Assembly: GCF_003324485.1 (NCBI RefSeq)
Contig: NZ_QODK01000002.1
Span: 186,001-250,000 of the forward strand
Direction of reading: 5' to 3'
Origin: Cohaesibacter intestini
GTDB lineage: Bacteria; Pseudomonadota; Alphaproteobacteria; Rhizobiales; Cohaesibacteraceae
Length of the DNA stretch: 64,000 nt
Part shown: in pieces, positions 57,160-64,000 of the stretch
Numbering within the stretch: position 1 is the first letter of the stretch
Layout: the number at the start of each line of letters is the position of its first letter
Notes under the pieces: generated by a model
The model's database searches: none
Told to the model about the DNA's origin: nothing
What the model saw: the letters and a program-made list of their open reading frames with translations, nothing else
Program-made: the position numbers and the translations under genes

Positions 57160-58077
57160 ATGATTGCCATCAGTTTCATTGCCACCGTTCTGATCTGGGG
57201 CACCACCTGGATCGCCATCGCCTTTCAGGTTGGCCCGGTCCCGGTGCTGGTGTCGATCTTTTATCGCTTCGCATTGGCCGGGATCTTGTTCTTGCTTTTC
57301 CTCGCCGCATCAGGCCGCCTGAATCTGCCCAAGAAGCACGATCAGCCATGGCTGATTGCGCAGGCCTTTTGCCTCTTCAGCCTCAATTTCATCTGCTTTT
57401 ATTCCGCAGCAAGTCACATCCCGTCAGGCCTAATCTCGATCATCTTTTCATTGGCAACGATTTTTAACGCACTCAATGCCCGACTGTTCTTTGGCGATCG
57501 GATTTCCGGCCAAACCCTGCTGGCCAGTATCTTGGGCATTGCTGGCCTCGCCTTGCTGTTCGGCCCCGATATCCTGAGCGCAGAGTCGGAAAGCACCTTG
57601 CAAGGGGTTGGTCTTGCCATGCTCGGCACTCTCTTTTTCTCGCTGGGCAATATGGTCTCGCGCCGCAATTCGGCCGCGGGCCTGACGCCTGTGACCGCCA
57701 ACGCATGGGCCATGGGTTACGGCGCACTGATCATGCTTGCGCTGATCGGCCTGTCCGGTACACCGGTCATTCTGCCAACCAGCACCACCTATCTCGGCGC
57801 CCTCATCTATCTTGCCACCATCGGCTCGATCATTGGCTTCACCACCTATCTCTATCTGGTGGCCAAAATCGGCTCTGCCAAAGCGGCCTATGCGACGGTC
57901 TTGTTCCCGATCATCGCCCTTGCACTCTCGACCCTTTATGAAGGCTATCACTGGCAATGGACCGGCATCGTCGGTCTCGTTTTGGCGCTCAGCGGCAATC
58001 TGGTCATGTTTGCCCGCTGGCCGAACGCCCGGCCATCCAAAGAGGCACAAAGCAGCCAACCGTCCGCAGCAGAATAA
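57160..58077 (+). CDS. EamA/DMT family transporter
   Basis: A 305-residue inner-membrane protein with about ten hydrophobic helices arranged as two EamA halves. The first begins IAISFIATVLIWGTTWIAIA, the second near GLAMLGTLFFSLGNMVSRRN. Members of the drug/metabolite transporter superfamily export amino acids, nucleosides or drugs; the substrate cannot be told. AAGGAG lies nine bases before the ATG at 57160. The gene is divergent from an AraC regulator and ends 24 bases from the dnaE stop on the opposite strand, with no terminator between. Confidence 0.88.
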   Translation: MIAISFIATVLIWGTTWIAIAFQVGPVPVLVSIFYRFALAGILFLLFLAASGRLNLPKKHDQPWLIAQAFCLFSLNFICFYSAASHIPSGLISIIFSLATIFNALNARLFFGDRISGQTLLASILGIAGLALLFGPDILSAESESTLQGVGLAMLGTLFFSLGNMVSRRNSAAGLTPVTANAWAMGYGALIMLALIGLSGTPVILPTSTTYLGALIYLATIGSIIGFTTYLYLVAKIGSAKAAYATVLFPIIALALSTLYEGYHWQWTGIVGLVLALSGNLVMFARWPNARPSKEAQSSQPSAAE

Positions 58078-58101
58078 AGCATCTACAGGATCAAGTTGGG
58101 G

Positions 58102-61100
58102 TCAGAAGACCCCGACCTGCACATCGACAACCCCTTTGATCGCCTTCAGGGACCGCCCCACTTCCGGTGAGACATAATAGGTGCCATTGATCCGCATCTC
58201 GACTTCGCAATCCCCATCATCCAGCATGACAATGACCGACACTTCCCCATCCCCCCGGTCATCCAGCTGAGCCCTGAGCGAATGCAGTGGCGTGTCATCT
58301 CGGACAAACACCTGCATCGTCTTGCGCACATTATCGCTTTGCAGCGGCCGCACATTGTTGATCCGCACCGACACCCCTTCAGGGCGCTCGTCGGCCCCCA
58401 CTTCAAGGATCACCGTCTTACCCGGTTCCAGCATGTCCCGGAAACGGTGCAAGGCTTCAGAAAACAACACCGCTTCATACTGTCCGGTCGGATCAGAAAC
58501 ATTGATAATGCCCATCCGGTTGCCGGTCTTGGTTTTGCGCTCCTGCCGTCCGGTGATCGTGCCAGCCAGCCGGCCCGCCGTCGCGCCCTGCTTGACCGCC
58601 ACCTCAAAGGGCTGCCAAAGCTGAATGCGCATCTTTTCAAGTTGCGGGATATATTCATCGAGCGGATGAGCGGAAAGATAAAAGCCAATCGCCTGATATT
58701 CCCGCTGCAATTTCTCTTCACTGGTCCAGGGCCGCATATCCGGCAACGGCAAAGGCGCCGCTTCCTCAGCCCCGAATAGCCCACCCTGCCCCGATGAGCT
58801 GTCACGGGCATGGCTTGCCGCCTCACCCATAATCACATCAATCGAGGCCACCACCTGAGCCCGGTTCGGATTAAGCACATCAAACGTGCCAGCGGCTGCC
58901 AGATTTTCAATCGTCCGTTTGTTCAGCACGCGCGGACTGATCCGCTTGGCAAAGTCAGCCAAGTCCTTGAAAGGCTTGTCGCCACGAACCTCCATGATAT
59001 GCTCGGCGGCTGGCTGCCCCACCCCTTTGATCGCCGCCATCGAATAGATGATCGCGCCGTCCTTCACCACAAAATGCACCCCGGACTCGTTAATCGAGGG
59101 TGGCCGCACCTCGATACCAAGGCGCAGGGCATCACGTCGGAATTCGGACAATTTGTCCGTATTGTTCATATCAAGCGTCATGATCGCGGCCAGGAATTCG
59201 ACCGGATAATTGGCTTTCATATACGCAGTCTGATACGCAACCAAAGCGTAAGCCGCAGCGTGAGACTTGTTGAAGCCATAGTCGGCAAACTTCGCCACGA
59301 GATCATAAATCTCGGAGGCCTGCTCCCGGCTCACACCGCGCTCTTCTGCACCATCACAGAAGCGCACCCGCTGTTTTTCCATCTCCTCACGGATCTTCTT
59401 ACCCATCGCACGGCGCAGCATGTCAGCTTCACCAAGGGAATAGCCCGACAGGATCTGGGCGATCTGCATCACCTGTTCCTGATAAATGATGATGCCGTAG
59501 GTTTCTTGCAGCACGGGCTGGAGCAGCTCATGCAAATAGTCCGGCTTTTCCTCTCCCCGCTTACGGGCGCAATAGATCGGAATGTTGGCCATCGGCCCCG
59601 GACGATAGAGCGCCACGATAGCGATGATGTCTTCGAATTGGTCAGGTTTCATGTCGAGCAAGGCTTTGCGCATGCCCATCGATTCCAGCTGGAACACACC
59701 GACCGTCTCGCCCTTGGCCAAGATCTCATAAGAGGGTTTGTCGTCTATGGGGATCTCGGCGAGATTGATCTCGATGCCGCGCTGCGCCACAAACCGCACG
59801 GCATATTCCAGAACCGTCAGCGTTTTGAGCCCGAGAAAGTCAAACTTGACGAGACCGGCCTGCTCGACCCACTTCATATTATATTGCGTAACCGGCATGT
59901 CCGAGCGCGGGTCTCGATACATCGGCACCAGTTTGTCGAGTGAGCGGTCGCCAATCACGATACCGGCAGCGTGGGTCGACGCGTGACGATAGAGCCCTTC
60001 AAGCTTGAGCGACATATTGATCAGACGATCAACAATCTCCTCATCCCGCCGCGCTTCATTAAGCCGCGGTTCCTGCTCCAAAGCCTCAGGCAAAGACACA
60101 GACACAGCACCCTTCATCGGCACCATCTTGCACAGCTTGTCGACCTGACCAAACGGCATCTGCAACACGCGCCCAACGTCGCGCAGCACCGCGCGGGCCT
60201 GCAAGGTTCCGTATGTGATGATCTGCCCCACATTGTCGCGCCCATATTTGCGCTGCACATAGCGGATCACCTCTTCACGACGGTCCTGACAGAAGTCGAT
60301 ATCAAAGTCGGGCATCGATACGCGTTCTGGATTGAGGAACCGTTCGAACAGCAAGGCAAAGCGCAAGGGGTCAAGATCGGTGATGGTCAACACCCAGGCG
60401 ACAAGCGACCCCGCACCCGACCCACGGCCCGGCCCCACCGGGATCCCGTGCTCCTTGGACCATTTGATAAAGTCCGAAACGATCAGGAAGTAACCGGGGA
60501 ACTTCATCGACTCGATAATGCCGAGCTCAAATTCCAACCGATCCCAATAATCCTTCTCCTCCTTGTCAGGAGCCAGACCATGCACCGCAAGGCGTCGCTT
60601 CAGACCCTCTTCAGCCTGCCGACGCAACTCGGATGCCTCGTGTCTTTCCGCCTCTTCCGGATCGGCATCCGCCCCGGCAAATCGCGGCAAAATAGGATTG
60701 ATGGTGCGGGCCCGCGTCACGCAGCGGCGGGCAATTTCGATGGTATTTTCCAGAGCCTCCGGCAGGTCGGCAAACAACTCTGCCATTTCATCCTGACTCT
60801 TGAAATAATGCTCCGCCGTCAATTGTCGTCGGTCTTCCTGAACCAACACCTTGCCCTGAGAAATGGCAATCAGAGCATCATGCGCTTCGAAATCCTCACG
60901 CTCGGCGAAATAGACATCGTTGGCCGCAACCAACGGCAAATTCATCTCATAAGCCAGATCTATAATTTGAGGCTCGACGATGGCTTCATGGGCAAAGCCA
61001 TGGCGCAAAATCTCGACATAAAGCCGATCATCAAATATGTCGCGAAGCTTGCCGAGGCGCTCTCGCCCCAACTCCGTATGGTGATTGAACAGAACCCGGT

Positions 61101-61548
61101 CAATCGGGCCATTGCCACCACCCGTCAGGCAAATCACCCCTTCACCAAACTCCGCCACGTCGCTCAGTAGCACGTGAGGCTCCTGATCATCATGGGGCAC
61201 CAGAAACGACCGCGAGACCAGACGCACCAAATTGGCCAGCCCTTGATCCGTCGCACCGATCAGCACCAAAGTCGGAAAGTCGGTATGGCCAACGCCTTTG
61301 ACATCCCCATCAGTAAAATCGACTTCGATCTGACAGCCAATGATCGGCTGCAGGCCATCACCAACGGCTTTTTGAGAAAATTCCAGCGCTCCGAACAGAT
61401 TGCGCGTATCGGTCATGGCGACCGCAGGCATCTGGAGGCTTTTGGTCTTCTTGATCAGCTTGGCGACCGGCAATGCGCCTTCCAGCAAGGAGTAAGCGGT
61501 ATGCACATGCAGATGGACAAATTTCAGATCTTCGGAGACCGCATTCAT
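58102..61548 (-). CDS. dnaE: DNA polymerase III subunit alpha
   Basis: Catalytic subunit of the replicative polymerase. The 1148-residue protein has an N-terminal PHP domain (FVHLHVHTAYSLLEGALPVA). The palm carries GPGRGSGAGSLVAWVL and catalytic aspartates in MPDFDIDFCQDRREEVIRYV. Next come fingers and a helix-hairpin-helix region, a probable clamp-binding QGGLFG near residue 930, and an OB domain (RLAGTITGRQERKTKTGNRM). This is the DnaE1 type. GAGGTG lies before the ATG. It lies downstream of lolC-lolD as in relatives. Confidence 0.97.
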   Translation of the reverse strand: MNAVSEDLKFVHLHVHTAYSLLEGALPVAKLIKKTKSLQMPAVAMTDTRNLFGALEFSQKAVGDGLQPIIGCQIEVDFTDGDVKGVGHTDFPTLVLIGATDQGLANLVRLVSRSFLVPHDDQEPHVLLSDVAEFGEGVICLTGGGNGPIDRVLFNHHTELGRERLGKLRDIFDDRLYVEILRHGFAHEAIVEPQIIDLAYEMNLPLVAANDVYFAEREDFEAHDALIAISQGKVLVQEDRRQLTAEHYFKSQDEMAELFADLPEALENTIEIARRCVTRARTINPILPRFAGADADPEEAERHEASELRRQAEEGLKRRLAVHGLAPDKEEKDYWDRLEFELGIIESMKFPGYFLIVSDFIKWSKEHGIPVGPGRGSGAGSLVAWVLTITDLDPLRFALLFERFLNPERVSMPDFDIDFCQDRREEVIRYVQRKYGRDNVGQIITYGTLQARAVLRDVGRVLQMPFGQVDKLCKMVPMKGAVSVSLPEALEQEPRLNEARRDEEIVDRLINMSLKLEGLYRHASTHAAGIVIGDRSLDKLVPMYRDPRSDMPVTQYNMKWVEQAGLVKFDFLGLKTLTVLEYAVRFVAQRGIEINLAEIPIDDKPSYEILAKGETVGVFQLESMGMRKALLDMKPDQFEDIIAIVALYRPGPMANIPIYCARKRGEEKPDYLHELLQPVLQETYGIIIYQEQVMQIAQILSGYSLGEADMLRRAMGKKIREEMEKQRVRFCDGAEERGVSREQASEIYDLVAKFADYGFNKSHAAAYALVAYQTAYMKANYPVEFLAAIMTLDMNNTDKLSEFRRDALRLGIEVRPPSINESGVHFVVKDGAIIYSMAAIKGVGQPAAEHIMEVRGDKPFKDLADFAKRISPRVLNKRTIENLAAAGTFDVLNPNRAQVVASIDVIMGEAASHARDSSSGQGGLFGAEEAAPLPLPDMRPWTSEEKLQREYQAIGFYLSAHPLDEYIPQLEKMRIQLWQPFEVAVKQGATAGRLAGTITGRQERKTKTGNRMGIINVSDPTGQYEAVLFSEALHRFRDMLEPGKTVILEVGADERPEGVSVRINNVRPLQSDNVRKTMQVFVRDDTPLHSLRAQLDDRGDGEVSVIVMLDDGDCEVEMRINGTYYVSPEVGRSLKAIKGVVDVQVGVF

Positions 61549-62323
61549 TGCTCACACCTCATGACCGGTCACCCAGTCAACAGACGGGTGCGCAGAACCA
61601 ATAGACGCATCTCACAACAAACACAGAGCGCCACGACAGGCGATCCAGAATAAAAGTCAACCGACGAGTCGAAAAGGGAGACTTGGACTTTATCCCGTCT
61701 TATCCCGATGCCAGAACACAATTGCAGCTGAACCGCGCAACGTCCGGGCACTTAGTCTCCTTTAAAAGAACTGGCAACAGCCTTCACTCTGCACAAGGAT
61801 TTCCACAGACACAACAGGCCTGCACCAAACGACAATCAAACTAGAATTGTCGTCCAAACACTCAACATGGACATAAACGTGATCAAAGAGCCAAGAGCGA
61901 GAACATCACGGATAATCATAACACAGTCTCCAAATTGTTCCTCAATTGGCCTCATTATGTATTTGTTTTGTTCTTTTATCAAGCAAATTTCACTTTCATG
62001 AAATTCAAATTATTATCTATAGATATCATATAGTTAGTCAAATTTGTTCCACTTTTATTCACATCCTATGTAATTTTTCTGAAAGGCCACGGATCGTGTT
62101 TTGCGGAAATGTGGAGCCGGATTTGTGAATTTGTGCATAAAGACATTTTGCCCACAGCCTGTCCCAACACTATCCACACCCCCCACAAGGAAAGTCTCGC
62201 ATTCTGCTGACTTGTCCCCATCTGTCCACCAGTCGTGCACAGGCGAGCTGCCGGACAAGATGCCCCGCAACGAAAAGTGGAAATAAATGAAATGACAGCC
62301 CGTTGCCCGTGACAGGGACCGGC
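61549..62323. other. 775-base AT-rich gap between lolD and dnaE
   Basis: No credible gene. It contains an inverted repeat ACGACAAT-N9-ATTGTCGT (61829-61853), palindromes TTTCATGAAA (61994-62003) and TATCTATAGATA (62014-62025), and an AT-rich core at 61930-62060. Two exact TTATNCACA DnaA-box matches lie at 62055-62063 (plus) and 62132-62140 (minus), with a near match CTATCCACA at 62170-62178. It should carry the dnaE promoter. Other possibilities are DnaA control of dnaE or an unannotated RNA. Confidence 0.5.
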
Positions 62324-63370
62324 TCAAAGCTCGACGATTTTTCCGTCGACAATCGTGATCTGTCGATCCATCCGTTCAGCAAGAAACAGGTTATGGGTCG
62401 CGACCAATGCAGCAATCCCCGACTGTTTAACCAGAGAGTTCAACGCCTTGAAGACATATTCTGACGTGTTGGGATCGAGGTTGCCGGTCGGTTCATCCGC
62501 CAAAAGGACCCGTGGCGCATTGGCCATGGCGCGGGCAATGGCAACACGCTGCTGCTCCCCGCCAGACAACTCGGCCGGACGATGCTGGGCCCGATGATCG
62601 ACTTTCATATAGGAGAGCAACTCCAGCGCCTTTGCCTTGGCTTCTGACGGCTTTTCACCACGAATAAGCTGCGGCAAGGTCACATTCTCAAGCGCTGAAA
62701 ACTCTGCCAGCAAATGATGGAACTGATAGACAAACCCGATTTCATTGCGGCGCATCAGGGTCCGTGCCCGATCAACCGCCTGACCTTGTGGTTCTCCGGC
62801 GATAAAAACTTCCCCCGATGTAGGTTGCTCAAGCAGACCCGCTATATGCAACAGGGTCGACTTCCCCGCCCCGGAGGGTGCCACAAGCGCGACCATTTCA
62901 CCGGCACGCACCTGTAGATCCGCTCCATCCAACACCACCAGATGTTTGTCGGCCTGCTCATAGGAGCGATGCACATCAACCAGCGCCAGCAGAATGTCGG
63001 GGTCAACAGGTTGGGTGTCAGGCATATCTGGCTCATACTGGAGGTCATAAGGGTTCGGAGCAAGCTCTGCTGGCTGCTGTTGCTGATCGGCGGCTGTTGC
63101 GACAGACGGCATCACGGGCAAGCCCGACGGATAGGGTGTTTCGGCGGGTGCCTGCTTCGCTGCCTGTTCGTCCACATGATCGCTGGGGCTCATCTCTTCA
63201 CGCGGTGTCAAGGCAGGCTCGGTTGGCGCCGGAGATGGATCTGCGGGAACGGACACAGTTTGTCCGGATGGCCCGGACGGCATAACAGGCTGACCGCCAC
63301 GCTCCTGCTCCTTCTTGCGGCGTTCTTCTTCCTCGGACAGGACAGGCCAGAAAAAGCTCTTTCTATTCAT
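62324..63370 (-). CDS. lolD: Lipoprotein-releasing ABC transporter ATP-binding protein LolD, with long N-terminal extension
   Basis: ATPase that powers release of outer-membrane lipoproteins from the inner membrane with LolC/E. The ABC domain (about residues 125-348) has Walker A in APSGAGKST (164-172), signature LSGGEQQR (268-275), Walker B in RVLLADEP (287-294), and the switch histidine at 326. The first 125 residues are unusual: a charged helix ([13 protein letters not shown]) followed by a Pro/Gln/Glu/Ala-rich, probably disordered tail. The common LolD is about 230 residues. The ATG at 63370 overlaps the lolC stop by eight bases, supporting this start and coupling. A start inside the tail cannot be excluded. 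Confidence 0.92.
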   Translation of the reverse strand: MNRKSFFWPVLSEEEERRKKEQERGGQPVMPSGPSGQTVSVPADPSPAPTEPALTPREEMSPSDHVDEQAAKQAPAETPYPSGLPVMPSVATAADQQQQPAELAPNPYDLQYEPDMPDTQPVDPDILLALVDVHRSYEQADKHLVVLDGADLQVRAGEMVALVAPSGAGKSTLLHIAGLLEQPTSGEVFIAGEPQGQAVDRARTLMRRNEIGFVYQFHHLLAEFSALENVTLPQLIRGEKPSEAKAKALELLSYMKVDHRAQHRPAELSGGEQQRVAIARAMANAPRVLLADEPTGNLDPNTSEYVFKALNSLVKQSGIAALVATHNLFLAERMDRQITIVDGKIVEL

Positions 63371-64000
63371 AGCGCAGCGCCTCCACCGGATCGAGCGTCG
63401 AAGCACGCCATGCAGGATAAAGGGTTGCAAGGAAGGACAGTACCAACGCAATGAGAACGACGGACACAGTCTCGGTCACATCCATATCCGCTGGCAATTT
63501 CGACAGAAAATAGAGCTCGGGCGAGAAAAGCTCGGTCCGCGTGATCCAGGAGACGAACTGCCGGATGCTTTCGATGTTGAGACAGACAAGCAGCCCCAGA
63601 ATGAAGCCGGCAACCGTTCCGACAAAGCCAATTGCAGCCCCGGTCATCATGAAAATCCGCATAATTGAGGCGCGCGTTGCCCCCATGGTGCGCAAAATCG
63701 CGATGTCGCTGCCCTTGTCCTTCACCAGCATGATAAGACCGGAAATGATATTCAGAGCTGCCACCAGAATGATCAGCGTCAGAATGATGAACATCAGATT
63801 GCGCTCGACTTCCAAAGCCGAAAAGAAGGTGACATTGCGGAAACGCCAATCGGTGATGTAAATCTGCCGGTCGACGGCTTCCTCAACCATGGGCCGCATC
63901 TGACCAACAGCATCCGGATCATCGACATAAACCTCGATGGCCGAGACTTTTTGATCCTGATTGAAATAGGCTTGAGCTGCAGCAAGCGGCATGAAGATGA
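63363..64000 (-). CDS. lolC: Lipoprotein-releasing system permease LolC/LolE, partial
   Basis: C-terminal part of the transmembrane permease partner of LolD; the gene continues past the right edge. The visible 212 codons include the end of the periplasmic domain ([18 protein letters not shown]). Three hydrophobic segments of the FtsX-like domain follow, starting [20 protein letters not shown], with the conserved [20 protein letters not shown] coupling segment, and the protein ends [20 protein letters not shown]. Whether it is LolC, LolE or the combined LolF type cannot be decided from this half. Its stop overlaps lolD by eight bases. Confidence 0.92.
   Translation of the reverse strand, partial: IFMPLAAAQAYFNQDQKVSAIEVYVDDPDAVGQMRPMVEEAVDRQIYITDWRFRNVTFFSALEVERNLMFIILTLIILVAALNIISGLIMLVKDKGSDIAILRTMGATRASIMRIFMMTGAAIGFVGTVAGFILGLLVCLNIESIRQFVSWITRTELFSPELYFLSKLPADMDVTETVSVVLIALVLSFLATLYPAWRASTLDPVEALRYE

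Noticed and set aside
61549-62323. tRNA or other stable RNA gene in the dnaE gap
   Set aside because: No cloverleaf with a TTCRA loop and CCA-acceptor stem could be drawn; only short palindromes are present.

Overview
The window is a chromosomal segment of an alphaproteobacterium, most likely of the order Hyphomicrobiales (Rhizobiales); the genus cannot be fixed from the sequence. The evidence is gene order and protein type: eno-kdsA-pyrG-secG-tpiA-ppiD, trpD-trpC-moaC-moeA, lexA-comEC-gltX-gltA, lpxB-lpxI-lpxA-fabZ-lpxD-bamA-rseP-dxr-cdsA-uppS-frr-pyrH-tsf-rpsB and dnaE-lolD-lolC are the order typical of that group. LpxI instead of LpxH, small DUF2849 and DUF934 proteins beside cysI, and a GAACN7GAAC SOS box before lexA agree. 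No rRNA, tRNA, CRISPR array, transposase or phage gene was found.

Layout. 1-9.5 kb (mostly minus strand): central metabolism and envelope precursors (eno, kdsA, pyrG, secG, tpiA) with small accessory genes (GNAT, DUF1835, VOC, a two-helix membrane peptide). 10-15.6 kb (plus): ppiD, then tryptophan and molybdopterin genes. 15.7-20.2 kb (minus): ferredoxin-NADP reductase and an assimilatory sulfate/sulfite reduction operon (DUF2849, cysI, cysH, DUF934). 20.5-31.8 kb: a curli (functional amyloid) locus. A divergently transcribed 973-residue secreted protein faces csgF, csgG, four curlin-repeat proteins (555, 513, 169 and 243 residues), a CsgH-type inhibitor and a secreted Inh/AprI-SH3 protein. 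cbiZ follows. 32.7-39.5 kb: lexA, comEC, gltX, gltA. 39.6-47.9 kb (minus): lipid A genes, bamA, rseP. 48-55.9 kb (minus): a hydrolase, dxr, cdsA, uppS, frr, pyrH, tsf, rpsB. 56-58 kb: an AraC regulator divergent from an EamA transporter. 58-64 kb (minus): dnaE, a 775-base gap, lolD and partial lolC.

The part most worth attention is the curli locus, which with the cys genes and cbiZ separates moeA from lexA, genes I recall as neighbours in relatives. Its curlins are unusually large. The biggest keeps the usual glutamine every 11 residues at both ends, but shows only one every 22 residues in the middle. The 973-residue partner combines a probable beta-propeller, a DUF11-like domain, a peptidoglycan-binding-like domain and four exact-period 52-residue cysteine repeats. 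No csgE or csgD is in the window.
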